Source: Lateolabrax maculatus
Taxonomy: Eukaryota; Chordata; Actinopteri; Acropomatiformes; Lateolabracidae
Length of the DNA stretch: 64,000 bases
Assembly: GCA_031216445.1 (NCBI GenBank)
Contig: CM062212.1
Coordinates: forward strand, 6,084,501 to 6,148,500
Reading direction: 5' to 3'
Under the pieces are notes generated by a model that saw only the letters and a list, made by a program, of their open reading frames with translations, did no database searches and had not been told where the DNA came from. The position numbers and the translations under genes are program-made. Shown piece after piece: positions 27,872-40,985 of this stretch (position 1 is its first letter; the number at the start of each line of letters is the position of its first letter).

Positions 27872-30800
27872 GATTATGAATTGACAGCTCATTTCGAGGA
27901 GACAAAAGATTTTGAACACACTGCAGTTGTATTACACAGATATTCTGGTATTACTAGCTTGATCCTAATTCAGTTGCTGTAAAACACCTTTATGGTGATT
28001 ATTTATGGAAACCACAGTGTGTGTTGTTGCCCACTCTAGATTTTCCCAGCTAAACCAGGACTTCAAACTGGCAGCCTTGCTGTAGCAAGTCACAACCATG
28101 ATTACTTGCCACACACAAATAATGACAGACCAAAGCTGAAAAAGACCCACCCCAGTACCTCCAGCACCTTTAATGGGTCTGCAAAATGCACCTTTTGCAG
28201 TAAAAGCATATAAACATTAGCCTTGAAGTGTAGTGACTAATGTAAAGTGCTGATGAATGGAACAAAGGCCATCCACCCTGGAGTTACAGCGGCTTTATTT
28301 AACTCCTGTAATCCACCCAGGGAAGTGGAGAGACTGCGCTGCACTTGCAGAAAACCCGCTGCCACAATTGGCCTCAAACGTCAAACCTGAAACGCTACAT
28401 TTGATCTGGCCTCCCTTCTCCTCTGGTCTGTCATTCAACGCCTTTGTGCTTCATGCTGCTGTGTATTGAGGTGTTGGAGTGTTATGTTAAGATGGAGGAC
28501 CCCCCATTGAATACTGTGGCATTTACCCGCCATGCACGTCTGTAAGACCAGGAGCTGTAGGACACCACCTGTACACACAGTATTTGAGGCTAAAATAAGA
28601 ATACAATAACATTTTCTCAAACAAAAAAGAATTGGTGAAAATAAGTCCGGACTGTGGTTTAGTCAAGGCATTTTACTTCTATTATAGTATTAGCTGGGTA
28701 CGCAGGGTGGGATAATAAAACCTCAAAGACACCTGCAATCTGCTGTTTCTAAGAAAAAAACAGCTGCAGGCACCAGAATTGTTAAAATAATCACTTTAAT
28801 CACCCCAGTGGTTATGCAACATCTCTGTGCTTTCTGGTTCTACACACGCCTGGCTTTGCTGTTACTAGATACCTCTGCATACTGGAGACTACAAATGGCT
28901 GAATCATCCTTATGTAGAGTATGTCAGTATATATGGGCACAGTTTGGGGCCCCTTGCTTTAACAACTAAGACTTTCTGAACATAGCGTTTTTCAAACCCA
29001 AGGCCGGACGACGGCCCCAACCCTAAACTTTATGAGAGTTTAATGAGTTTTACAACAAACAAACTTATTTTGATAATGTCAGACTTAGTGACATAACTGC
29101 GAGATAATCACACAAACACTTTGGCTACTTTTCTGTAATTCCCCTCTGTAAGCCCTCATAAAATAATTCCCCATAGAGAACAATATGGTTCCTGTGATGG
29201 TTGGCAGTCAAAATGGGATTCCTGACTAGGATATGACCTCTGACCTCTGTTCTAGTTGCACCTGGCGAACTCAAACAGGCAGTGAATATTTTGATGGAAA
29301 AAGGTGACCTTTATCACCTTTGATGCATAGCGATATGTAAAAAAACCATCTCCAAACATCATTTTGAGGATCTCATAAATCTTTGCTCTCATGTTGGCAT
29401 ACCCCTTGGGCAACAAAATGAAAAGGAAGAAAATTTAAAAACAATGAGGTGAAACTTGATTATTTGTCCGGTCTGAGAACCACTGAAATCTAACCACAGA
29501 CATTTTTTTTTTAAAATGTTTTGACCGAGACGTGTCATACATGTTTGCTCGCCTCTTGAACCCTGTCACATCTGCTCGGTGTGTTCTTTGTGCATTACTA
29601 CTGTTTGTTTTTCCTCCATGTTCTTATGGACACAAGTGAGGCGGAGCAAGTGTTTGAATAGAGAAAAGATGAATGTTCCAAAACAACCCAAAGAGGACCA
29701 CGTTGGCAGCACCAGGTGTGCGACCAGAATTCCATTATGGATGAAATTCTTTTTTGTTCCCTATTTTATTTCTTTGAGACGAATGCCAAATGCCTGCTTT
29801 TACTCTGCAGTGTGGAAATACCGAGCACATGCTGTCCTTGACTTTAATATACAAGTCCTTCACCATCCAGGTTAACCGCAATGAGATACAATCTCTTTTT
29901 CACGTGTGTCTTGTTATTAAAAATGTTAAAACATAAAAGTATTCACAAAAGAGCAGTCATGCAGGTTTGGAGAACACCGTGCTCCCAATGAAGGTTCAGA
30001 ATTTAGAACAGCCCTCCTTGTCTCTGTGCGAGATCTTTTTCTTTCCTTTAACTCATTTGAAATAAGTGACCTAAAATTCTTTCCTAACTTTGCTTTTTTT
30101 CCTTTACCTTGTTTGCTTTGTCAGAAGTTTTCCAAGTTTCCAAAATAATCAGGTATGTCTTGACCTTATTTTGTCATGTCTTAGCAGAAGTGAAATAAAA
30201 AAAAGTCAAGTTCTAATCCTGTGTCCATGTATTAATTGTTCAGTTTGCTCGTATGTCAAAAAATAATTTTTGAGCAACTTTATATAAAAATCTATTTTTT
30301 TCCTTTGTATATAGATACATTTTTCAACTAGCTAACCCCTCTCATCAAACTGCCCTTGACTTAACTTATAGCAGGAGGTGTGTTTTTGGACAATGAGTGA
30401 CAAAAACCTTGTTTACAATACCAAAAAGTGTGTCTGGGGTCTAATTTATTCATTCCTCCCTCATCCTCCTCAACAACAGAAATTCTAACCTACTATAAAG
30501 CTTAAAGTACTTTTGTCGTGACTTAATCATAAACAACATGACATAAATTTTGATAATCCACATCCTAACCACAGCAAACACTTGTTTTGTGCTCATATAA
30601 CACAATGAGTATCAGGTTGAATGTCCTATACAGACAACAACAGAAAAGAAAGACCCCAGACAGTATTAGTGTGCTATTCATTAACTGAACTGGCAGCAGA
30701 TGAGAGAGGATAGGGAGACTGTAGGAAGAAGCAATGGCTTTTAATTTCCTGAAGGGAGCACGCCCTGCTACTCCTCTACAGCTTCTGTTTATCCGACGGC

Positions 30801-31268
30801 CTGTAATTCCTTCTGGCCTTGGCCTTGTGTCGCGTTACAGACTCAGCTTCAAACACACAGCATCCCTGCCACAGCAAAGACAGTGTGTGCCAGTGCAGTA
30901 TACCTCTGCTATCGGTACCAGTATGACTCAGCTGCACATTAACGTCACTGTAGAATCACAGGCTCTGACCAGCTGTGGAGGTTCAACAGGACTCCAAAGG
31001 GCTAAGTACAAAACATATCTAATTCAAACAATTATACCGTACACTCATGGGTGTAGCCACCACCAGATATGTGTACAGATAACAACCAAAGAATCTGATT
31101 GGCCCAACATAAATGTACAAGATCAAAATTAATGCTCAGCTACTGAAAGTATCCTAATTCAGAGGTTTTCTGTTTTTCTGACACTAGTTGTTTTTTTATT
31201 TGTTTGTTTTTTTGTTTTTTGTAATTTAGTAAATCAAAATGTTGCAAACCAGTACTGGAATTTTATAT
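27872..31268. other. Intergenic, no gene
   Basis: About 3.4 kb of AT-rich DNA. Open frames such as 30,734-31,132 (132 codons) have no recognisable domain. No microsatellite longer than about 20 bp and no RNA gene were seen. Confidence 0.5.
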
Positions 31269-31625
31269 AGATATTCATGGATCTCGGAGGATGAGGCCTA
31301 CTGACTTTTACAATCCCATGACTTTTCCTTTAACACCGGCAAAAGGTTGACTTTTTTCTTTCTTTTTTTTTTTAAAAGTCTCAACAGATACTGGATGGAT
31401 TGCCATGAAATTTGGTGTTGATGTCCCCTTGAAGATGAATTGTAATAACTTTGGTGATCCCTTAACTAGTGAAAAACAAGTATGTATCATTAGGCCAAAA
31501 ATGATAATATTGACATATGATAAATACTTTATTTTATCTTTAAAACCAATAACATTTCCATCACACTAAGATGGTGAACATAGTAAACATTATACTCGCT
31601 GAACATCAGCATGTTTTACTGTTGG
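31269..31625 (+). repeat. Teleost interspersed repeat, second family, copy 2
   Basis: Diagnostic words in order: agatattcatgg, ggatgaggcctactgactttt, ccatgacttttcct, tggatggattgccatgaaat, gatgaattgtaataactttg, tgatcccttaact, then gatggtgaacatagtaaac and gctgaacatcagcatgtt. I know these from a repeat spread widely in perch-like fish. It shares its first part with the copy at 7.7 kb. Confidence 0.7.
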
Positions 31626-34196
31626 TGTACAAAAGTTAAGAGGGTGAATACTTGTGCAATCAATTACTTTGTGTTACTAGTACTATTGATTGATGACTGA
31701 TATGATCAAATTAATATTGTAATATTATTGAGTCAGTTCATATTGGTTTTGGACACAGAATACATCCTATAGCTAAAACTAGTCATCTACAAAACTGAGA
31801 TATGAGCAGCTCCCCCGTGCTGAGCATCAAGGCTTGTGGCACGAACACAGACAGCTCTAAAGTTGGCTTCAGGACACAGAGTTTGCCCTTAAAAATGGAC
31901 TTGATGTCTTCTGTTTGAACACTCATGGCAATGACTGAGTACCTAGAGGAAGTCAGGCGTCTCTGTGTTGTTGACCACAAATCGGCCACCCCCGCTCTCC
32001 ACACAGAGGTGGGAAATATTAGAGATAGCTGTGGCAGACAGATTTCCACACGGACACTAAACTTCCCTGCAGGCCGACATGGCGTGAGAGGCAGAGATGT
32101 AAATAGTTGAGATAGAGACACCTGTGTTTCGTTTATGTGTCGCTGCGAGGTTGAAGTCTGATAGAGATTTATGAGATTGAGATGAGATTTATTTGAATTT
32201 ACATATGTCATGATCGTACAATTTTGCAGATGGAAGGCTCACTGGATTTCATATTAAGTAGATCATAAAAGTCAGCAATAACCCAGTAACCTACTTTGGT
32301 TGCGGTTATTTATTATTATTGTTTTTAGGTGTTTCAGCCTCTGCTTTATAAAACAAGAAACTCTCAAATCTTTGTAATTCTCTATTTTACCTGTAACGTT
32401 GAGGTTTAACCCTGCAAAACTGTGCAGGAAATAAGTCTAATTTACCTAGTGTCACATACATTTGTACAATTCACGTTTCTTACTGTGGTCTGTTCACACT
32501 TCTTGAGATTTGTTGTCAAGTTCCTATTCACAGAGAATGTGTTTACATGTAGATTGACATATCACAGTTTGTGATAACACATACAGTACACATCCTCAGC
32601 CTTTTCAAATATTTGACAAGAGATAAAAGTTTGGCTCGAGTCTGTTTTCCTCTCAGAGCGGGATCTCCTCTGGCGAAGCTGAGCCAGGAGAGAACAAACC
32701 AAGAAGAAACAGAGAGACGGGGCAAACCTCCAGTCTCGAGCTCCCGCTGATGCTATGACAAGGTTTGCAAAAGTGACTAACGTGGGCTACAGCGCCAGGC
32801 CGGACCCCGGGTTTCCACTCAGGTTGCAAAAGCCTCCCATGAGCCCGTGCCAGGCTGTGTGACAGCTGGACGTGGGGAAAGTCGACGAGGAAAAAACTCC
32901 CTCTGAATGAGGCTGACTGACAAGTGGGTGCCAATATGTCAGTGGGCATGACTGGGGGAAAAAACACAGAACTGAGAAAATGCTTTTATGGCGCCATCAA
33001 GTCAAGAGACTATCTATGCAGTATTTGTACACTCAACTTCTGAATATTTAGCATGCTACAGAGTATAAAACCACGATTGAAATGAAAGAATTTTGTCTGT
33101 TTATTAGTTTATTTGACTGGGCTTACATGCTTATTTTCCATTCACACCAGCTGCCCAGAAAACCACACTCGTCACTTGTTCACTACGAGCTTACTGCCTT
33201 GCTCAAGGTACATTTATCGGCAGTTGCTGAAAGAGAAGACAGCGGTAGTTGCTTTAAAAAGACTTTCACTTGTGTTTGAAGCAACCCGACATATGATGAT
33301 CTAATGTATATAATGTAGAATGGTATGTAGAGTCATTTAAGGTACTTCTAGACCTGTATATAAATCTGTATCTTAAAGAATAAAGCAGTAAATACAAACA
33401 AGTACAATTACAAACATGTGGTCACACGGGCACATAGACAGATACACACAAACACTAATCCTTTCAGCGACTGGCATGTGATCTCGCACAGGTACTTTAT
33501 CCCTTTAATAGTGAAGGTCAGATCTGGTACCACACATATCTAATGGCAAATCTGTGTTTACCGGCAACATTCCTTCACCAAAAAGCTCCACTTACGAGCC
33601 TCCGCTGTGATTGGCCTCCAATAATCAGGTCCAGTGCTTGCAGAGCAGAGCTACTCAGAGGAAGGCATTCTGCTCACATTACTGGGTCAGTGGCATTGCT
33701 TTACTGGGCAGCCCACCTGGGAGAGTTTCAAGTGTGAGCGGGAAATACCTATTTAAAGGTTACGTGGAGATGGTAGTGCTGTATCTAACATCAGGTTACA
33801 GGTGACGGATATAAAAAGGTATGTATGTAAAAACAAGATTTGTCGTATGCAGAAAAGATGAGATGAAAAGAAAAGATGCTGATAAAATAGCAAATACTTT
33901 AAAAAAAAATGTGTGTCTCTTCATGAAAACAGCTTCTATTTTTTTCATTCCTGTGACTGTAGCGATGAGAAACGTGAGGGCGCGGTGTTGGGTTCCCTCC
34001 AGACCCATTTTGTGTCCTCGATCGATGGCGCGAGACAAAAGGAGCACAGAAACCAGAGCTCGAGGTAGTGCTGGACTTTTGCCGTGAGTCAGGAGGGGTA
34101 GAAGAATGGAGTCCTTTCTCCGTCCGGCCTGCCAGGCTGTACTGTACACCTCGGAGAAGCACTCAGCGCCGAGAGGAGATGGGTTGCCTTGATAAT

Positions 34197-34200
<4 letters not shown>
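31626..34200. other. Intergenic, two GC-richer patches
   Basis: No gene was recognised. Two patches, about 32,640-32,960 and about 33,960-34,190, are richer in G, C and CpG than their surroundings. The second includes gggcgcggtg and cgatcgatggcgcgag. They could be regulatory, but nothing in the sequence proves it. Confidence 0.45.

Positions 34201-34241
<41 letters not shown>
34201..34241 (+). repeat. (AC)20 microsatellite
   Basis: An uninterrupted AC run. Confidence 0.97.
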
Positions 34242-34243
<2 letters not shown>

Positions 34244-34272
34244 ATCCCCTCTGCTTGCCTGAGAGACAGAGA

Positions 34273-34283
34273 GGGGGGGGGGG
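34273..34283 (+). repeat. Poly-G run (11)
   Basis: Eleven consecutive G bases, 32 bp after the AC run. Such runs are prone to sequencing or assembly length error. Confidence 0.9.
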
Positions 34284-34526
34284 ATTTGAGGTATTTTGTA
34301 TTGGTGTGAATTCACCCGCCTGCTGAGTCACTACAGTCCCATTTGTGTGGTGGAAGCACAAAGTGTGAGAGTGAGAAAAGCACTGTCCTCGTCTCATCTG
34401 ACACTGCAGCCTTTTGTGGAAAAAAAAACAGACTGTTCATCACTGCTTTTTGTCGTTTTTTTAGTGTGAGTGGGAGTCCTGGCACAAATGCAGCACTCTG
34501 AGTCGTTTCTGTCCTCTCTTTTCACT

Positions 34527-34578
34527 CACACACACACACACACACACGCACACACACACACACACGCACACACACACA
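34527..34578 (+). repeat. (CA)n microsatellite
   Basis: CA dinucleotides interrupted twice by CG units. Confidence 0.95.
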
Positions 34579-35181
34579 ATGAAAGCGCAGAGATGCTTTG
34601 AGAGAGAAACTGGCACATGTATTGTATTCAAAACCCAGAAGAAAGTTCTGCAGAACATCATGATGATCCCATGAGGACCATCCACTCTAAACAATGGCCC
34701 TTGCATCAAAGTTGCTCGTACCACAAATCAGTCAAAACAAAAATGAGAAATTGCATCGAGAGTCCTCAGCCAGGTGGACGGAAGCCAAGTGCTCACTCAA
34801 AAAGAAAAACAGAGAATCCCCCTGAGGAGCTGCCTTGGAGGACTACAGTATGACTCAGGTCTGTAGGAGACACCCAAAGGGAGTTGATAGACATCTCTCA
34901 GTGCTCTGTCTATTAAGGCTGTTGTACAGTTTTACACTGCCCACATTCCTGTCTCTGTCTACCTCAACATAAAAGAGATGGAAGTTGAAGGGTTGCCTGG
35001 ATCAGGAGATCTATATGTGAAGGCACGAGTGAACTGCTAACATAATTGTGAATGTGAGGAATGCTCAAATATCAAGCTAGATGTATGTCTACCTGTTGAA
35101 AGAAGACACAAGTAAAAAACAATGGAGGTCTTATCTAATCATCTTCTGCTCAGATTTTTATTTTTTTCTATTGATTGCAAT
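34579..35181. other. Intergenic, nothing seen
   Basis: No feature was recognised. Confidence 0.5.
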
Positions 35182-35362
35182 AGGGCTGAAAAGATTGCCA
35201 AGTTCCTTTTTCTCAAGTCAATTTACTGTAAAATGAAATATCTTTAAAGTAACTGTATATGCATTTTCATCAGAGATTTATTGTTTAAGTCATTTATCAT
35301 GCAAAAAAGCCAAGATTTGCTGATTCTAGCTTGTCCAGTATGATAATTTACTTTGGCTATTT
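35182..35362 (-). repeat. MITE-like repeat, copy D (partial, minus)
   Basis: It starts at the terminus in reverse orientation (agggctgaaaagatt). It continues gtttaagtcatttatcatgc, aaaaaagccaagatttgctg and attctagcttgtcc, the reverse complement of the 3' half of copy C. The 5' half of the element is missing. Confidence 0.6.
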
Positions 35363-38254
35363 GGTAACAAAGTGGCACAGTTTTCATGATGCTAAGCTAA
35401 ATAGTGGTTGCTGTAGCATATAGGATAAGATGCTTTTGGTTTTGTACATCAACAACTAATTCAACAGGTCCTTTGAGCATCAACAGGTGGTCAGTTTTCA
35501 TGGGAACAGAATAATACAGTAACACAGTATGGATATAATCCATATGATAAAAGTTTTATTTTCTGGGTTTCACATAATGAAGCAAGTTCAATAATTTGTC
35601 TCACACACTAAATTCAATTTACATTACACTGCAGATAATTGCATCTGCTAAAAGCTTCAAATTGTAACTGCTCCAGGCTTAGTCTATTGACAGTAAAGTA
35701 TATTTATATTAAACTTTGGTTTTCCATTTATAACTGAAAATACAAGCCTTTTGTTTCCACTTTGATTTGAGGAAATCCAAATTAAAGGGAAAAACCATAA
35801 TCTAATGATTTATGCAGGCCTTAAGTTAATGAAAAATAGAACATTTAAAGGGGTGTGTAGTAATATCCACTTTATGATCTGGTTAACAAAGACTCTGGAC
35901 ACATTTTAGTATCACGTTTATGTTGAGCCTCAATGCTTCAGCTCTTCTGGTAAAACTGGATCATGCTCTCCCAGCCCTACATACTGTAGCTTGTTGATAT
36001 GTTTCTAGCTTTAACGTCACAATAAAACCAACATTTTAGAAAGCCAAAGTAGCGCAGACAGAAGACTTTCACACAACGATAAAGTCTGTTTTCCGGCAGA
36101 TTTCCTAAAGCTTGTGATTACTGAGCTAATTACTAACATTCCTTGGAGAACTTACAGGCTACTGCTGAGAACGTGGCAGCTTACGAGAACAGTGGGCTCC
36201 TTATACAGTACTGTAGCCAGACATATTCACACAGACAATATGCTGTTCTGTCTTATAAGACGTCCCTTAATGAACCATGTATGGTTTATGAAAGAAAGAA
36301 TGTAGCAGACAGAAACTCATTTCAGGTGTACCGAAAGCACTAAACACTGTTAAAGCAGCATAAAGCAAGTTTTATATAAAAATACACCTGTCTTACAGAT
36401 ACATATTGTCAAACCAAAAGAATCCGTACACAGAAACATACAGCCGAGGTATGTTTCCAATATGTATGATTGTCTAATTCATTACACCACATCCAGCTCT
36501 CTTAATACTGTATGCACATCCATGGGATAGACAAGACGGCCCTGAGATCGCAACACAGTGCAAATAAATAAAACACAAGAAAATTAAGAAAACATTTTCA
36601 TCGATCTGACAACACATGGGCAGCATTTAGAAAACAGGCTGGAAATACATAAATGTGCTGCAACTTCAGGCAACGTGCCATGCGTCGAGTGTTTATGACA
36701 TACTTCAGCTTCAACTTTACAAAAGTTACACTTCACACATTATTCTGAGCCCGGCTGTCAACACTGGTGAACCACAACCTAGACACAAACAGAGAACACA
36801 CAGATCTACTTCAGTAACTCAATAAGTCACAAATTGTGGCAACAACAAGCGTGTCCAAGCCGTGTTTCAGCACCAGTGTCTTCCTCCATTGTCATTTTCT
36901 GAATTTGCAGCACATTTCTGTATCTGCAGCGTGTTTTTCTAAATTGATGAAGATGTTTTCTTGTGTTTTGTCTATTTGCATGTGTTTTTTTAAGTTGCAG
37001 CACTTGAGTTCTCAGGGCCACCGCTAAAAAGATACATATCCCTACTTTTGCTATAAAGCATCACAGACATGTTGAGTTACCAAACATGAGCGTGCTGTTT
37101 ACAGTTTATTCACATTATTACATGACTCCTGGGTATTTAAGTTCAAAATGTTCAGTAGTACCCTTTGTTACAGACTGGAGACATGTGAAGTTATGTAGTG
37201 CACCTTTTAATGTCCTAACAGGATCCTGATGCTGGTAGAATTGTTTTAACCTCACTGATAACAGTTCCAATCACGGTTGTCTGGATAAAGGCACACCATT
37301 AATGACCACACAACATCTAACCATTCAGCTAAGGGTTTGGGATCAGTTTGAATGAACCACTGTAAAAACAATTCCCAATCGTTTCCATCGAATATGACTA
37401 TTGACCATACTGTATATGACCGTTAGTTATGAGACTTTTGCAGTTCAGTTTATGTAATATGATTTTGTGGTAAAAACATTTGCAAATACTGATCCAAAAC
37501 TACACAGAGCAAAACACTGGCTGCTTCCCATTCACAGGAAGCAGACATTGTGACCTATTTCGCTAGCGTTGGGTTGGCAGCCCTTGAAAATGACAGGGTA
37601 ACATTAGTACAAACCTACGATGGGTTGTAATGGTACAATCCCGACCAGTGTCTTTCATCTACTGTACACTTTGGTGTTTGTGTCATCAAACAGCTCGGTT
37701 GTAGAAAAAAAAAAAATCTCTGACCTTCATTTTAAAAGAGCCACTAAACAGTTTCAGCTGTCATCTGCTGGAGTGGGACACCCCTCATAATTACATGGAG
37801 CCTCGGAGAGTTAATGGTCACATGACAGAGGCCAGGTAAGTCAGCTGGGGCATCATGAAGAGTTACTTTTGACTTTAGGCTTTAGGTATAGAAGTGATTT
37901 TTGGTGAGAATGCTGCCTTCAACACAGACTTTAGATCAAATATCCAAATAGTAAGTTGACAGTAAATTCATAAACAAACATTTTGATCATTGCCATAAAA
38001 CACTGTAGTGTTTTATGTTTATGGCAATGATGTCCACATCCACTAAAATCACCAAAAATATATACACATTTATGAAATAAAACATTAACCTCCAAGAAAA
38101 AAGACTGAGGGACTATTTTACAGGGTAAGTGTCATATACAACACAAGTGCAGCTATTGATTAGGTCTTCATCTTGTAACTAAATTGATCATAAAATGATT
38201 TGTCAGAATCTAAGTGGCTTACCACCTCTGCAAACCACATTTCTGGGGAATCAC
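35363..38254. other. Intergenic, hairpin at 38.0 kb
   Basis: No gene was recognised in 2.9 kb. The hairpin at 37,986-38,031 is listed separately. Confidence 0.5.
37986..38031. repeat. Near-perfect hairpin (18-bp stem, 4-base loop)
   Basis: ATCATTGC and CATAAAACAC on the left pair perfectly with GTGTTTTATG and GCAATGAT on the right, around a TGTA loop. A six-base insertion (tttatg) on the right arm repeats the preceding bases. It could fold as DNA or RNA. No function is apparent. Confidence 0.8.
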
Positions 38255-38536
38255 ATATCTGTGAATCAACTAATTGATCAAGTCATTTATACTACAAAGA
38301 TGCCACAAAATACTGCATGTTCTCAAATGTGGAGATTAATATTTTTCTCAGTTTTAAATCTTTGTTGACAGAATACCTTTGGGTTTTAGTTGTTGGTAAC
38401 AAAAAAAAAAAAAAACAATCTGAAGATATCACATTGGGCTCTGAGGGTCGTTTTTCACATTTTGTACCATTACAATTTAATGCTTTAAATAAAAATCAAG
38501 AAGATAATTTACAGAAATAATCATTATTGCAGTCCT
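38255..38536 (-). repeat. MITE-like repeat, copy E (near full length, minus)
   Basis: In reverse orientation it reads caactaattgatcaagtca, gttctcaaatgtggag, tctcagttttaaatc, ctttgggttttagttgttgg, ctgaagatatcacattgggc and finally attattgcagtcct, the family's 5' terminus (cf. aggactgcaa at 9,121). A 15-base A-run at about 38,401-38,415 is internal. Confidence 0.75.
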
Positions 38537-40924
38537 AGACATAATTATCTTTTGTTGTTTTACGTCAGTGGTCTTACAAATAATAAATTGGCACCTAAGA
38601 ACTATTGCACCTAAGAAGCCATAATGGAGGGAAAAAGCTAAATGCACCCGAATACTCATTTAGAACGGATATGGAGGTAAAAGGAACAAAAATGGCTCAA
38701 ACTCAAACTGCAGATTTGTGTTTTCAAGCGTTTGCATAATATTTCTGCATTCAGTCCACTGACTTTACCAAAACAGTTACATATTCGCTAATTTTATCCC
38801 TAAAGCTCCTGTAATTACATCATTTAACATTTAAAGTGTTCCGCTCACTTAGCAACCATGTATTTATGGTGTTATCTACATGGCAATTTAGGAATTAAAG
38901 AGTTTTATAGGATGCTGACCACAAAAAGGCGGAGAATTGCTCTCATTTTTCCATCACCTCAAAGCATGCGTGCGGCCTTTGCTTGACAGTGACCAAAGAG
39001 CACGTAGTGGGCTTAAATGTGCTGGCTAGTCAGCATCCCCACTAATGAAGCCATTTAAAGTGCACTGCCTGATGAGGGTTAAGCCTGGTGTAACCATCAT
39101 GTCTGTAAACTTGTCCAAAGAAATTAGACTCAAATGTGCCACCAGTCTTAACAAGGCCAAGGAATTAGATCTAATCTACCACAGAGATCTTGGTTTGTGA
39201 TTATCAGTGTGGAAATTATCCAGTTAAACCTGTAGCTGGTTTGTTCGTGTGAGGGTTCATCCAGAGCTGAGCGGGCCATGTTGAGGGGGAGTGGGTGGTT
39301 TCAGTGAACCACAAATGAGCTTGATAGGGTTTATAGGAGCTAAAAAGAAAACAGCTGTCGGCCAGAAGTGTGTGGTCCCATCCTTCAGACAAACATGACA
39401 GATGGTAGGTAGACTAACTAAACTACCAACTACTATTTCCCAATCTGACTGTACGGATCATAATCCTCATTCTAAAATGGAGTTTGCTCCTGAAAGTAAT
39501 TAAAACAACTCAGATTTTATTTTATGCAAAGACATGAGGTTACAGAAGTTTCTTCTTTTGACCTGCAGGTCATCAAACAAACAATTGTATTTCAGGAGAA
39601 GTTGGTTGTTCTTGGTTTTCACACTTATGATGACCTACAGTAAACCTGCACAGTAAGAGGTGTGTATTCGGATTTTGAGTTGCAGGCCCTTTTGCACAAT
39701 CCAAAGGAATTGTCCCATATCATAAAAAACTGTGTTTCTGTCCATACACTTCAGTTCCTCCTTTTGTATGATAATGATAATAATATTAGTACAACTTTAT
39801 TCATAAAGAAAACCAATGACAGATAATAACTTAAACCTGTGTTAACCTGCAAGTCTCCCTGATACTTTGTACATGTCAGAAGTTGTTACAAATCTGAGTC
39901 GTGAATCTCTGTATGACAAAAATTTGAAAAAAACCAAGCATTGATGGGTTTATTCTCCCTTTCACCCCTGGAAAGAGTTAAAGAGGTATCCCCTCATTTA
40001 ACATGTTTCTGTCTGCACACGACACCACAGTGCGTCAGTCAACACTGCCCTCTGAGTAGGGTCACCACGCTACATCAACTTCTACTTATCTCCACTTCCA
40101 CTGACACGCTCTGTTGTCGTCTTTCTGTGTGCTTCGCTGGATAGAGACAATGTCCCTCCAGTGGATGTCTGAAGTTTATGTCTTTTATCTTAACACAGAT
40201 GGGAATTTATCAGATGCCAGTGCTGATATTAATTGTCATCAGCTTTTTAGTGGAACACAATTTGTGAGTTAGTGTTGGATTGTATTCAAAAAGAAGATCT
40301 GAAGAAAAAGAGAGACAAATTGAATGGGAGATATACAGTGAACGTTAGACGAGAAGAAAAACCCCAAAAGGCACGTTTTCAAGGTTTTTAAGTTATAACA
40401 TCACCTAAACTGAATTCTCCAAGGACCTATATGAACATAAATTCCCCTTATTGTACTACAAGTTGGATACTAAAGCATTTGCATGTATCCGCTCTCAATA
40501 TTAAGGAATACTGAATGTGTTTGCACACAATTGTATTTCAGCAGGTTCATCAAACAATAGCTATGCAACATTTTAAATGAAAAATAAGATCAGAACTGAC
40601 AGCTGTTAAAGAGAAATTTCCCCTGAAGACCTCCAGTTCTACTTCACGTCGGAGTCATGCAGAGAGCAATATATATATCTTTTTTTACTGTAAGCCGTAA
40701 AATCGGTGCAAGGGAGAGTGCTTCTGTCTGAATGTGCATGTGTGTCTGTGCTTGTTCGAGCCTCAGCATGTGTGTACATAACAGCATCTGTGTTTTTCCC
40801 TCTGCCGTTCACATTAGTCTGAGTCAAATGGAACTGCTGCTTCAAGGCCAACTCTCTGGACGCGCCTGAGGAAACCCCTCTCCGTCGGCTACTGGCCGGA
40901 CTGGATGCAATTAAAGTCCAATAT
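38537..40924. other. Intergenic, no gene
   Basis: No exon or repeat was firmly recognised. About 38,930-39,240 is complex, balanced sequence without simple repeats and is a candidate conserved non-coding element (conservation untested). Confidence 0.45.
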
Positions 40925-40931
40925 GAGAGAC

Positions 40932-40984
<53 letters not shown>
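40925..40984 (+). repeat. (GA)n microsatellite
   Basis: GA dinucleotides, with two early CA interruptions and then a pure run. Confidence 0.95.

Positions 40985-40985
<1 letters not shown>

Noticed and set aside
33796..34236. 146-codon minus-strand frame starting in the AC repeat
   Set aside because: Its start is a run of Cys-Val from the microsatellite, and the remainder matches nothing known.
37986..38031. Resemblance to miR-142-3p (TGTAGTGTTT and TTTATGG in the right arm)
   Set aside because: In this hairpin TGTA is the four-base terminal loop and the stem is only 18 bp, so the supposed mature sequence would start in the loop. The miR-142 precursor has a longer stem and a different loop.
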